In this document: one piece after another, positions 15,699 to 25,113 of the stretch | Layout of the letters: every line of letters begins with the position of its first letter | How positions within the stretch are numbered: the stretch's first letter is position 1 | Assembly (NCBI GenBank): GCA_963757945.1 | Contig: CAVWTN010000002.1 | Coordinates: 1-64,000 of the forward strand | Reading direction: 5' to 3' | Length of the DNA stretch: 64,000 nucleotides | From: CAVWTN01 sp963757945 | Lineage (GTDB): Bacteria; Vulcanimicrobiota; Vulcanimicrobiia; Vulcanimicrobiales; Vulcanimicrobiaceae | The notes under the pieces: model-generated | Told to the model about the DNA's origin: nothing | Database searches by the model: none | The model's input: only the letters and a program-made list of their open reading frames with translations | Program-made: the position numbers and the translations under genes

Positions 15699-17052
15699 TG
15701 CCCATTTGGTCGGCGAGCGGATCGCCTACCACCGTAAACGGCTGGGACTATCCCAGGTCGAGTTCGCCGGGCTGGTCGGCCGATCGGAGAGCTGGGTATC
15801 TCAGGTCGAGCGCGGCGTCCGGCCTGTCGACCGGATGTCGGTTCTACAGCGAGTCGCCGATGTGCTTAGCGTGACGGTTGCCGAGCTGCGAGGTAACGGA
15901 GATGCAAGGGATGCTGACGAGCGGCCGGAGGCCCTCGACACCATCCGGCTTGCCTTGACCGGGCATCCCGCGATTGCCCAGCTGTTAGGAACGGCCACTT
16001 CCACCGTGCCTGCGCAACAGATGGAGACCTTGCGCCGCCAGCACGCCGGCATCTGGCAGCTAGTCCACGCTAGCCGCTACGGCGAGGTGGCGCCCATCCT
16101 GGCCGCGCTCATCCCGAGCCTGGAGACCGCCGTCCGCACAGCGGGCAGCGAGCAGGTCCAGGCCGAGGCACGTGAGCTGCTTGGCGACACCTATCAAGCC
16201 GTCGCTGCCTTGATGGTCAAGATCGGCGAAACGGACGCGGCCTGGATTGCGGCCGACAGGGCCGGGTTCTGCGCCGAAGCGGCTGGGGCGCCGCTGGCCG
16301 TAGCGGCCAGCATGTTCCGCATGGCGCACGTGTTCCTGGCCTTAGGCCAGGTTGAACAGGCCCACCACGTAGCCACGAGCACCGCCGTAGCCTTGCAGCC
16401 GAAGGTCACCGCAGACGCGCCACCGGAGATACTTTCGCTGTACGGGGCATCTCATCTAATCCTGGCCGTTGCCGCCGCACGAGACAACAATCGCAGCGAA
16501 GCCCACGACCACCTGGACATCGCCCGGAAAATCGCCGAGCAGCTCGGCGAGGACCGCGACGATTACGGCACTGAGTTCGGTCCTACCAACGTCGCCGTCC
16601 ACGAAATCAGCGTCGCCGTCGAACTCGGCGACGCCGGCCAGGCCATCGAGCTAGCTCAGCAGGTCAGCCCTACGAACCTTTCACCCGAACGGCAGGCCCG
16701 GTATCTCCTGGACTTGGCGCAGGCCTATGCCATGCGGCGGCAGATCGGCGAAGCCCTCCGCGCGCTTCAAGAAGCCGAGCGCATCGCACCAGAGGAAGCC
16801 CGCGTCCACTATGTGGGCCGCGCCGTCGCCCGCGATCTGCTTCAGTCTGTCCGGCGTGCGATCACGGCCCGAGCTCCGCGACCTCGCGGAACGATTCGGC
16901 GTTCTACCATAACCTCGCCCCCAACGGCGCCCTCAGAATCTGTCGATAACCAAGGCGGCGTTTTTCCTCGAACATTTCGCACCCGCACTTGCCGCTTCGT
17001 CGTTCCGTGGATGCGCGTTGCGGCCGCCCTCGCCAAAGACGCGGCACGGTAG
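15691..17052 (+). CDS. XRE-family regulator with TPR-like domain, C terminus frameshifted
   Basis: The N terminus is a helix-turn-helix of the XRE class (residues 6-60: RLGLSQVEFAGLVGRSESWV). A long all-helical, TPR-like sensor region follows (about 90-390), as in actinobacterial regulators paired with biosynthetic enzymes. In this family the protein ends with a segment like RPELRDLAERFGVLP. That sequence is present here, but in the next frame and ending at 16912. The annotated frame instead runs on into arginine-rich nonsense up to 17052. An indel near 16845-16860 is therefore likely, either a mutation or an assembly error. It overlaps and probably controls the ABM gene. Confidence 0.72.
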   Translation: MADAHLVGERIAYHRKRLGLSQVEFAGLVGRSESWVSQVERGVRPVDRMSVLQRVADVLSVTVAELRGNGDARDADERPEALDTIRLALTGHPAIAQLLGTATSTVPAQQMETLRRQHAGIWQLVHASRYGEVAPILAALIPSLETAVRTAGSEQVQAEARELLGDTYQAVAALMVKIGETDAAWIAADRAGFCAEAAGAPLAVAASMFRMAHVFLALGQVEQAHHVATSTAVALQPKVTADAPPEILSLYGASHLILAVAAARDNNRSEAHDHLDIARKIAEQLGEDRDDYGTEFGPTNVAVHEISVAVELGDAGQAIELAQQVSPTNLSPERQARYLLDLAQAYAMRRQIGEALRALQEAERIAPEEARVHYVGRAVARDLLQSVRRAITARAPRPRGTIRRSTITSPPTAPSESVDNQGGVFPRTFRTRTCRFVVPWMRVAAALAKDAAR

Positions 17053-17106
17053 ACAGGAAGTTAGCTATGAAGAGTCGGATCAGCAGCCATCCAGACTGGA
17101 GTCGGG

Positions 17107-18103
17107 GTGACTTCGAAGGACGATCTCTACAGCCGCATCGTCGCGGGGCTGCTCTCAGGAGGCGCCTCCGCTTCTCAATTGCCCAGTCTCGAGCTGTCGC
17201 CGCGGATATTCCAAGTCGCGCTGCCTGATGGACGCGTGCTGCGCACCCGGATCTATGTCTGGGAATGTACGTATGACAGCGCAAACGACAACTATCACTT
17301 CCAGCTCGACCACCGTGCGGAATCGCACGTTCGAGTTCACTGCAGACGTTCGCACGATGGTGCTTGGTTACAACGAGGAGCGCGACGTTTTTGTCGCAGC
17401 GGATACGTCGCTTCGCCACGCGAGATTCGGCGACTCCTCGTCCATTTACACCTCCGAGGCGAGTCTTGACGAGGCGCAAGCGCACGGTATCTCTGCCCAT
17501 GTCTCGAGGCGGCCAGAAGTGCTCATCACCGTCCGCACCGACATGCTGGTCAGTTACTTCGCCGCAGGCCCGGCGATGCACAAGGTGGCGGCGACGCCGG
17601 AAGGAATCGCGAGCATCCAGAGTTGGGCGAGCGACGACAGCGCTCCGGCCCCACCAGCGGGGCGAGCGCCTCGGCGGAGGGAACGCGTTGAAGTCAACCG
17701 TGCAATTCGCTCGTCCAGCTTTCGGCCTCGTGTCGTCGCGGCCTACGGCAATGCGTGCGCGATCTGCGGTCTGCAGTTGGGCCTCGTCGAGGCGGCGCAC
17801 ATTGTACCCGTTACGGACATTCTGAGCGACGACGACACCGACAACGGCATCGCGCTGTGCTCACTTCACCATCGCGCCTACGACGTCGGCTTGATCCTAA
17901 TCCATCCCGACTATCGTGTGGAAGTGAACGAAATGCGGATGCGGGCGTTGACGCGAAGCGGCCTAGCGGCGAACGAAGAAGGCTTCCGCTCGAACTTGCC
18001 ACAACAAATCGCCCTGCCCCAGAACCCCGCGCATTATCCCAGCACGGAGAACCTGCGCACGGAAGTAACGCGTCGAAGAAATCTACCGCTCCCGAAAGTC
18101 TAG
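17107..18103 (+). CDS. HNH endonuclease, apparently frameshifted
   Basis: Two adjacent frames together make one protein. The first (from 17107) gives MTSKDDLYSRIVAGLL and RIYVWECTYDSANDNYHFQL. The second (intact from about 17320 to 18103; its longest ORF starts at 17228) gives RTFEFTADVRTMVLGYNEE and ends with an HNH domain: CAICG, EAAHIVPV, DNGIALCSLHHRAYD. The layout resembles restriction-type HNH nucleases with an N-terminal DNA- or modification-sensing domain. The break lies near 17314-17325. The nuclease itself is intact, with the zinc Cys pair and catalytic His present. It is probably a defence gene, functional only if the break is a sequencing error. Confidence 0.68.
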
Positions 18104-18252
18104 GTCAAGGGGTCTGACCTTGGTAGAGACTCTCGCGTGAGGCACGGTTCACGAGAAACGCCCTGTTCCGCCCTTGCGCAGGGTCGCTCCCCGCGTGCGG
18201 TTGAGCAGGAATGTTACGATCGCGTCCGTGTGCGTCATCCTTTAGGGATAGA

Positions 18253-19110
18253 TCAGGGCCTGCACCAGAGGTCCGCTTCCTTCATCACCTGCACAGCGCC
18301 TTTAGCAAATTCCCAGTACAAATCACCGCTACGCTTTGAGGGTCGTCCTTCGTCCCAGCGTTGCTCAATCACCTCGTTTGCGACATAAATGACCTCGTCT
18401 TCGCACGCGAACGCGTGAACGTCCCCTGCTCGATTCTCCCTCGACCAAGGTCGGTTCGTGGAGTGCGAGACCCTAATCCGTGCGGGCGGCTTAAGGAACG
18501 ACTTCACTTCGAAGGTCCGATCGCAGCGGGCGCACTTCAAGTCTGGGGTTCGCTTACGCTTGTACGCTGGGTGTTTGGTGATAAGCACTCGACCAGTGTG
18601 TTTAGGACCGTCGACTTGATGACCGAGGTTGCGCAGTCGCTCAGCGACCTTTCTCTCATAGAAATCGCCACACTTGAACAGTACCGCTTGGTAGTGGTCG
18701 GGCTTGTAGTTATATCCCGTCGCGTCCCCATCGACAGGGCCTTCGTACTCAATGGTAGGCCACAACGCCGCGGTGTGTCTGGCTTGCTGGGGCACCAAAC
18801 CCCCTCCCTCGGGGAGCGGTAACCTTATCGTCGCTTTAGTTACAACCGCATCGATCTGATCGCCGTCCTCGAGAATTCCCCCGAGCGCAGATTGCTGCGT
18901 ATAAAGCCAGCCGGTTGCGCCGTCCTCTGGGCCACGGATTTCCACGAAAAGGCCACTGCTGTTGGCGCGCCAGCGGACAATCGCCATCCCATGCACGAGC
19001 GAACATCCGGTTGCGGCGAGCGCAGCCGTCAGCGATATGTCGCGCGCCTCGCATCGGCCCCTCAGCTCGTCTGGCAGATAGCGCCGGTCAGAATCCGGCC
19101 CGAAAATCAC
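18253..19110 (-). CDS. PD-(D/E)XK-like nuclease candidate in restriction operon
   Basis: A 285-residue protein read from a GTG one base past the Res stop, so it is the last gene of a Mod-Res operon. Residues 149-205 fit a PD-(D/E)XK nuclease core: YERKVAERLRNLGHQV, then TPD at 188-190 and EVK at 201-203. A CARC pair (193-196) sits between the catalytic Asp and Glu like a one-sided zinc knuckle. The N-terminal 130 residues are unassigned. An extra nuclease or specificity factor for the restriction system is the natural reading, but no described type III system with this third gene is known to me. Confidence 0.55.
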   Translation of the reverse strand: MIFGPDSDRRYLPDELRGRCEARDISLTAALAATGCSLVHGMAIVRWRANSSGLFVEIRGPEDGATGWLYTQQSALGGILEDGDQIDAVVTKATIRLPLPEGGGLVPQQARHTAALWPTIEYEGPVDGDATGYNYKPDHYQAVLFKCGDFYERKVAERLRNLGHQVDGPKHTGRVLITKHPAYKRKRTPDLKCARCDRTFEVKSFLKPPARIRVSHSTNRPWSRENRAGDVHAFACEDEVIYVANEVIEQRWDEGRPSKRSGDLYWEFAKGAVQVMKEADLWCRP

Positions 19111-19111
19111 A

Positions 19112-21931
19112 TCATGCCTTTACGTGTCGGGCTATGGCGTCGTCGTAGTCCCGGACCGCGAATATGGTCTCCTCCACCCAAAGACCGAACGCGCCGTGTG
19201 CGCTGACTGCGGCGGTCCACTCCGCGAGGTACTGTCGCTTAGCTTCTGATTCGTCCGTCGGCTGGCCCTTGACCTCAAGCATGAGCGTCGTACCGTTGTT
19301 CAGCGCGATGATGAAATCCGGACGATAGCGCCGCGGCACGCCACGATGAACGTACGGGATCTCGAGGCCGAGGTGGTCGTTTTTGGCCCACGCCCTCACC
19401 CGGTCGTCATTGTCCAGGCGGAACGCGACGGAGTCCTCCCAAGGGCTGTCGAGCACGACGACGTTGATATGCGACTTGCGTGCGAAAGCACAGGGCCGCG
19501 TCGTCCGCCAAGGCGCCATGTCGCCCGTCGAGCCCACTGCCTTGCGATCGCGGTCGAAGATGAGTTCACGACGTTCGGCGTGATTGAAGCGAAGTGCTTG
19601 CCAGAGGTGCTGCACGATCTTCGACGCGCTAAGGGCGAGCACGACCCGACGACGCAGATCGTCTCGTTCAAACAACGGCGGATCGATGACGACCTTGCCG
19701 CTGTTATTCACGAAGTCGAAGACCAGGGCGCAAACCTGGCCCAGCAGATCTTGCTTCAACCCCTTCCAATTTGGAGCGAGCTGATCGTACAAGGAGAGCG
19801 CGGCGCGAAAGACCATCGTTTGCAGTCTATGTCGTTCGGCCAACTGTTCGATCTCGAGGCGGCGCACCGAGTCCAGGTGCGGCTTCCCATCAATCGTGGC
19901 CGCCAGCTCCACGAGCGTCGGGACGGCGGTGGCGTCAAGGGAAAGCGGCGTAACGTCGTCCCAATCAAGGGACAGGAGGGGCCGGTATTCATGGTCGATC
20001 CGAAGGACGTTTGGCCACGACAACTCGTACGCGATCTTCTCGGGGTCCACGCGGACTTCTGTCTGTGGGCGCGTCGGAGGTGGGGCCGCGCCTTCATCGC
20101 CCCCCTCGTGGGGCAAGAACGTGAACGGAATGCCGAAGATATTCACGTACTCGGGCTGGAACAGGCCTTGCGCATCGAAGGCATCGTACGAGGCTCGCCG
20201 TAGCCCGCGGCCGACGACCTGTTCACAGAGGAGCTGGCTTGAAAAGGCCCGCAGCCCCATGATGTGCGTCACCGTACGCGCGTCCCAGCCCTCGGTTAGC
20301 ATCCCGACCGAGATGACGTTTTGAATGCTCTCTCCGGGCTCGCCGGCGCGACCCACGGTGTCCACTTGTCGGCGCAGGTACTCCTCATCGCGCTTTAGCG
20401 TTGGAAGCACATCTTCCGAGCCTTCTTCATCGTCCGCCGCTGCCAAAATCCGCGCAGGCGGCGCATCGTCGCGCGCCTCCGCTTTTGCGAGCACCCGGGA
20501 ATCGATGTGCAGCAGCCTAGATGGATCGCACAGTTCCGGAACACCTATCATCCCACGCTCAAAAGCGTGCGCGACGCGAGCCGCGGTCTCTGTCCGGTTG
20601 CAGACAGATATCATCACGGGAGGAGTCGGTAACCGCGACTCGGTCCACGCCTCTGCCGTGCGCGCCCAATCGGCAGATAGGTAGGAATAAGCAGTGGCTA
20701 CGAGGTCGGGAAGGGGCTCCGTCGGGCTCGCACGGCGATTAAGGTCGCTCTTGACGCTTTCGTCCGCGTAAATGTGATAGAAGCGCGACTTGTAGTCAAC
20801 GGCGCTCCCCGTGTCGTCGCGGACGACCACGCGCGGTGTCTTCACCAGGCCAGCTTCGATCGCGTCATTTAGGCCGAAATCGGAAACTATCCAGCCAAAC
20901 AACGCTTCTTCGTCGGCATTCTTACCAGATGGTATGAACGGCGTCGCCGAAAAGTCGTAACACGTCGCGATGCCACGCGCACGGTGAATACGGTCCAAGC
21001 CTTCGATCCAGACCGTGGCGCTCTCCGCATCAAAGCCTTCGACCTTCGTCGAACGCGCGCCGCGCCAGGCGTGGTGCGCCTCGTCATTGATGACGAGGAT
21101 CCGCGATCGCATTTCGCGGCCGAGCACGCGCCGAGCGAAGACCTCATCCGACTCTGGCGGCAACTTCAGCACCTTTGGCCCGGAGTTCGGATCGAATGGC
21201 GCGAGCGCGTGCCAATTGCGCACATCGACTCGCGCCGCGTTCATGCGCTCGCGCTCACCTGGTGGCACCAGCGCGAACGCATCGTAGACGTTGCCTTTGT
21301 CCGATGGTATTAGCACCTGGAGCCTCTGCTTGACCGTCAAGCCGGGCGCTACCGCCAGAACGTAGCGCGTATACCGCCGGTCTTGCGGCTGAGCGGCCTT
21401 GTTGAGGACCTGCCAGGTGATGAGCATGCCCATCACCGTCGTCTTTCCGCTTCCAGTAGCCATCTTGGCGCAATAGCGGGCGAACGGGCCGCCATCTCCG
21501 GGAATATCGATGCCGGTGCGTTCCGCTGCGGGTGCCTCCGTGAGCCAAATCAGCGTTTCAATAGCCTCTATCTGGCAAAAAAACAGGCGGCGTCCCTCGC
21601 GGACGTCAGGTTCCTGCCAGTGACGCAGAAGCCGCTGCGTCACCGGCGTCGCCCCCGGATATCCGGCGCCGCGCCAGGCCGCTACGCGTTCGCGTACGCG
21701 GTTCGCAAGCTCGAGTGGAATAAACTCGCCCGGGTCGTCGAACGATTTTGAAGCTGCCGAAGCGCGGAGGAATCCGGCTGGCCGGCGACCGGGCGCAAGC
21801 TCGAACCTACGCTGGAGCCGGTCATAGCGCCAATGCAGCGCGGGTTCCTCGAACGCTGAATTGACGATGAGCCGATCGATTCCGCGCCCGCTGGAACTGC
21901 CGCCGGACGAGACGGCATGCGATTTCGCCAA
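19112..21931 (-). CDS. res: Type III-like restriction enzyme Res subunit (helicase-nuclease)
   Basis: A 939-residue ATP-dependent restriction subunit. It has an SF2 helicase core with Walker A MATGSGKTT (near residue 160) and motif II NDEAHHAW (near 280), plus later motifs (VSVGMLTEGWDARTV, QVVGRGLRR). A C-terminal nuclease signature is present, RPDFIIA ... LEVKGQ near 860-885. The TTG start is supported by AAAGGAT 7 bp upstream, formed by the end of the mod gene, so translation is coupled. It cuts unmethylated DNA with Mod. All catalytic motifs are present. Confidence 0.85.
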   Translation of the reverse strand: MAKSHAVSSGGSSSGRGIDRLIVNSAFEEPALHWRYDRLQRRFELAPGRRPAGFLRASAASKSFDDPGEFIPLELANRVRERVAAWRGAGYPGATPVTQRLLRHWQEPDVREGRRLFFCQIEAIETLIWLTEAPAAERTGIDIPGDGGPFARYCAKMATGSGKTTVMGMLITWQVLNKAAQPQDRRYTRYVLAVAPGLTVKQRLQVLIPSDKGNVYDAFALVPPGERERMNAARVDVRNWHALAPFDPNSGPKVLKLPPESDEVFARRVLGREMRSRILVINDEAHHAWRGARSTKVEGFDAESATVWIEGLDRIHRARGIATCYDFSATPFIPSGKNADEEALFGWIVSDFGLNDAIEAGLVKTPRVVVRDDTGSAVDYKSRFYHIYADESVKSDLNRRASPTEPLPDLVATAYSYLSADWARTAEAWTESRLPTPPVMISVCNRTETAARVAHAFERGMIGVPELCDPSRLLHIDSRVLAKAEARDDAPPARILAAADDEEGSEDVLPTLKRDEEYLRRQVDTVGRAGEPGESIQNVISVGMLTEGWDARTVTHIMGLRAFSSQLLCEQVVGRGLRRASYDAFDAQGLFQPEYVNIFGIPFTFLPHEGGDEGAAPPPTRPQTEVRVDPEKIAYELSWPNVLRIDHEYRPLLSLDWDDVTPLSLDATAVPTLVELAATIDGKPHLDSVRRLEIEQLAERHRLQTMVFRAALSLYDQLAPNWKGLKQDLLGQVCALVFDFVNNSGKVVIDPPLFERDDLRRRVVLALSASKIVQHLWQALRFNHAERRELIFDRDRKAVGSTGDMAPWRTTRPCAFARKSHINVVVLDSPWEDSVAFRLDNDDRVRAWAKNDHLGLEIPYVHRGVPRRYRPDFIIALNNGTTLMLEVKGQPTDESEAKRQYLAEWTAAVSAHGAFGLWVEETIFAVRDYDDAIARHVKA

Positions 21932-21936
21932 CTAAT

Positions 21937-24594
21937 CTATCCTTTGGTTGGCGCAGCGAGGAGCGTCATGCTTTCAATGCCGCGGTGGTCGATGATCTTG
22001 ACCGCGACGCGACGATGGCGCCCGAATTCGAACGCAAGCGACGTCGTCCCGCGATACGCCTTAATGAGGTCCAGATCGATCTCGGAGCGCAATGTGTTGG
22101 CTAGTCGGGCCCAGCCGTTCTTGGCCCCCGCCGTAGGAAAGAAGACCTGTCGCGGGTAGAGGCTTCGCCCGTCGTAGTCAGTATCCAGCATCCACATGGC
22201 GACTTTGCTGGAATCCCCCGACTCCACCGCCCCGGTCTTCACATTAAAGTAGTCGAAGCCCAAGATGCGCACCGTGAAGCGGCCATCGCCCGCGTCCTGC
22301 AACGAAATGTCGGGTTGTCCGACGAGCCAGAATGGTTCGTTTGACGACTGCTTCTTCTTCAGGTCGGTCGTAAGCAGATCCGTGTTCATCTGAACTTTCA
22401 GGAAAGTCATCCCCACCTTTAGCGGGTCGAGTTCATCGATGTCGTGCGCAGCTTCAGGGTCGAACGTGAACGCCATGAAGATGAGAAAACGCGGCCGCGG
22501 ATCGAGCGTCCGCGCTTCCTCCCAAGCCAGCTCGACCTGTCGGCTATCCATTGGCGCATACTCCGGACCGAATGAAACGACGGCGCGTCCGCCAGCGTCC
22601 TCGCCTTGCGGCTCTACGATCGCCTCAGCGTGCAGCCATCGCGTTCCGGGCAGCGGGTCAACCGACGCGAACGTCAACCTCTGGCCGGAACGCCCTCGAA
22701 TCCCACTGGTGAGAAGTTCGGATCTCCATTCAGCGTGCCGTATGGTCGCGCCGCTGCGTGCCAACGACTCGTCGGCGACCCCACCAGCGCCGAAGGGCGG
22801 TTCGCCATTGGCGCTCGGTGCAGCGAGCCGAGCTTCCGCGAGATCGTCGATCGGACGGACCGTCGGCGCGGGAACGGATTCGACCGTAAAAGGTCCCGCG
22901 ACACGAGCACGTTGGTTGTCAATCGCCGGCTCATTCCAGAGCGACTCCTGTGCAGCCGAGCTGCGCACGAGTCTCTCGATGTGATTGCGTGCATCAGGCC
23001 TGGACGCATCTACGGAATCGATCGATTCGTTGCCGGCGATGCTCTTCAACGTAACGTGCGGGAGGGTGCGGTAGCGAAATCCGCTGTCCACGCCCTCAGC
23101 AGGTCGCGCGAGCGTGTAGAACGGAAAGGACGACGTCATCAACCGCTGCCGGGTGAGCGCAACTGCGATGCGCGAGGTGTCGCAGGTAATCCAACGGCGC
23201 CCCCACTGCTCCGCGACTGCAGCCATCGTCCCCGATCCGCAGGTCGGGTCGAACACGAGGTCGCCCGGTTCTGTGGTCATCAGCATGCAGCGCTCGACAA
23301 TGCTCATGTCTGTTTGTACGGCGTAAATCTTGTCAGTTGCGCCGCGCGTATCGGCCCAGACGTTCGTCATCTCCGTCAGCGGGAAGTCATCGTGAAAATA
23401 CACGTAATCGAGCGTCTCACCGGTCGGGACGAGGCGACCAGCCTTCGCCAGTCGCTCAAGACCTTTCTCGTTCGTGGTCCAGCTCGCTCCGCCAGCGCGA
23501 AACGGCGGGTGATAGGCCTTGCCTTCGAACACAAAGTCGAAGGTCGCACTCGCGTTAAAACCGGCCGGACTGAGCGAGCGTTTGCGGAACACGCGGGATC
23601 CGGGCGGCAGGAGCCGATGGTCCCCGAGCTCCGCACCGCTCATAGCGCGTCGCGTACCGTCCGGCAATTGCACGAAACGCCATATCGAGTCGCCTTCTAC
23701 CGATCGTTCTTCGTACAGTTTCCTGAAGTGTGAGGCTGCCTGGTCCTTGTTCTTCGCGTAGCAAACAAGATAGTCGAAGAGGGAAGCCACAAATCCCGCG
23801 CCGAGCGGTCCGGTCTTCTTGCGAAACGCGATGTGCGCTACGAAGTTTTGTGGGCCGAAGTGCTCGTCGAGCAGCGCACGCACTAGGTGCTGGTTGTCGT
23901 CGTTGATCTGCGCAAAGATAAAGCCCGTGTCAGCGAGCAGCGCGTGCATCAGCCTGAGCCGATCCCGCAGGTACGAGAGATAGGAATGGATGCCGAGTTC
24001 CCACGTATCGCGGAACGCACGGATCATCTCCGGCTCGGCCGTCAGGTCCTCGTCTTTGCCGTCCTTGACGTCGCGCTTGTCTACGAAAGGTTGGAAGTTA
24101 GAACCGTACTTGATGCCATAGGGGGGATCGAAGAACGCCATCTGCACGGCTCCGGCCATTCCTTCTTTCTCGAGAAGTGAGTTCATGACGAGCAGCGAGT
24201 CGCCGGCAATGAGTCGGTTCGACCAGCCGTGACGATGCGCATAGAACTCGATGGCCTTACGCAGCGGTGGATTTTCGACGGGAGAATCAAAGAACGAGGG
24301 CTGGTAATCGCCTTCAACCTCGTTCCGCACCGCGTCGAGGATCGTGCGGGCATCGATTCGCTCGTGTACATGAAGTGACACGAGTGGAACGACGATCTCG
24401 CTCTTTTCTTCCTTGCCGGCCCAGTTTAACACTGGAGCGTCGTGGGGGTTGTACTTATATCTCGTGACAGTCCCGGGGTCCGGGTCAGTGGCGGCGGTGA
24501 CGAGGCCAACCGGAGGGTTGTTCACGCGGTCCGCCATCGCGTGCTGGTATTGCTCGAGCTCCCTAGTGTCGCTCCGTCGCCGCCCTGCTGCCAC
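21937..24594 (-). CDS. mod: Type III-like DNA methyltransferase Mod subunit
   Basis: An 885-residue adenine/N4-type methyltransferase in the beta-class order: DPPY motif (FFDPPYGIKYG, near residue 156) first, then the SAM-binding FDPTCGSGTMAA near 448. Between them lies the stretch FIFAQINDDNQHLVRALLDE found in many Mod proteins. The last 350 residues probably hold target recognition and Res contact. I chose the GTG at 24594 because GGGGAG lies 7 bp upstream; an internal ATG at 24537 lacks such a site. It is longer than a classic Mod (about 650 residues). Confidence 0.82.
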   Translation of the reverse strand: MAAGRRRSDTRELEQYQHAMADRVNNPPVGLVTAATDPDPGTVTRYKYNPHDAPVLNWAGKEEKSEIVVPLVSLHVHERIDARTILDAVRNEVEGDYQPSFFDSPVENPPLRKAIEFYAHRHGWSNRLIAGDSLLVMNSLLEKEGMAGAVQMAFFDPPYGIKYGSNFQPFVDKRDVKDGKDEDLTAEPEMIRAFRDTWELGIHSYLSYLRDRLRLMHALLADTGFIFAQINDDNQHLVRALLDEHFGPQNFVAHIAFRKKTGPLGAGFVASLFDYLVCYAKNKDQAASHFRKLYEERSVEGDSIWRFVQLPDGTRRAMSGAELGDHRLLPPGSRVFRKRSLSPAGFNASATFDFVFEGKAYHPPFRAGGASWTTNEKGLERLAKAGRLVPTGETLDYVYFHDDFPLTEMTNVWADTRGATDKIYAVQTDMSIVERCMLMTTEPGDLVFDPTCGSGTMAAVAEQWGRRWITCDTSRIAVALTRQRLMTSSFPFYTLARPAEGVDSGFRYRTLPHVTLKSIAGNESIDSVDASRPDARNHIERLVRSSAAQESLWNEPAIDNQRARVAGPFTVESVPAPTVRPIDDLAEARLAAPSANGEPPFGAGGVADESLARSGATIRHAEWRSELLTSGIRGRSGQRLTFASVDPLPGTRWLHAEAIVEPQGEDAGGRAVVSFGPEYAPMDSRQVELAWEEARTLDPRPRFLIFMAFTFDPEAAHDIDELDPLKVGMTFLKVQMNTDLLTTDLKKKQSSNEPFWLVGQPDISLQDAGDGRFTVRILGFDYFNVKTGAVESGDSSKVAMWMLDTDYDGRSLYPRQVFFPTAGAKNGWARLANTLRSEIDLDLIKAYRGTTSLAFEFGRHRRVAVKIIDHRGIESMTLLAAPTKG

Positions 24595-24786
24595 CCATGT
24601 GCTCCCCAGCGCGAAGGACGGCGCTCTTCACGATGGCCGCCCCGCTGTTGTGGCGAGGGCTTCGCCTCCCGCTTAAAGCAGCCCCCCGCTGCGGGCACGA
24701 GGGAGTTGTACTCTGTGTGACGCATGCTCATAGCATAGCTGATTGGTCAATAGCTTGCTAGTCCGAAAGATCATGGGGTCGATGCG
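24595..24786. promoter_or_regulatory. Divergent promoter region of mod and XRE gene
   Basis: A 192-bp gap between divergently transcribed genes. The right half is AT-rich and contains repeated ATAGC units (near 24731-24755) that could be regulator sites. Such a position suits a controller-protein binding site in restriction-modification systems, but I see no clear C-box. Confidence 0.35.
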
Positions 24787-25113
24787 TTGGCGGAGATAGG
24801 CGAGTTCCTACGCCAGGCTCGGTTGCGTCAGGGACTGACATTGGCGGCGGTCGCACGTCGAGCCGGGATGAATGAGGCGATGCTTTCCCGGATTGAGCAC
24901 CGGCGTCGAGCGTCGCCCCACTTCGTGACCGTCGCGAAGCTCGCGGCCGTGCTGGACGTGTCGCTGGACGCGCTCGCGGCGGCGCTGCGTTCTAACGAAA
25001 TCGACGTAGGGAATTCAAGTCGACGTAATCCAGTGGTAAGCGAAGAGCGCCGCACGCAAGCACTCCGGCTAATTCGCGAGGCCGAAGCGATACTAGCCAA
25101 GATCGAGGAGTGA
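24787..25113 (+). CDS. XRE-family repressor/controller protein
   Basis: A 108-residue DNA-binding protein. The helix-turn-helix covers residues 4-62 (FLRQARLRQGLTLAAVARRAGMNEAMLSRIE, quoted here only as a span: key parts LTLAAVARRAG and MLSRIEHRRR). A C-terminal coiled helix (RRTQALRLIREAEAILAKIEE region) may dimerise. The start is a TTG, since the nearby ATG frame stops at once. It faces away from mod and is well placed to act as the controller of the restriction system. Its end overlaps the convergent minus-strand gene by 122 bp. Confidence 0.72.
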   Translation: MAEIGEFLRQARLRQGLTLAAVARRAGMNEAMLSRIEHRRRASPHFVTVAKLAAVLDVSLDALAAALRSNEIDVGNSSRRNPVVSEERRTQALRLIREAEAILAKIEE

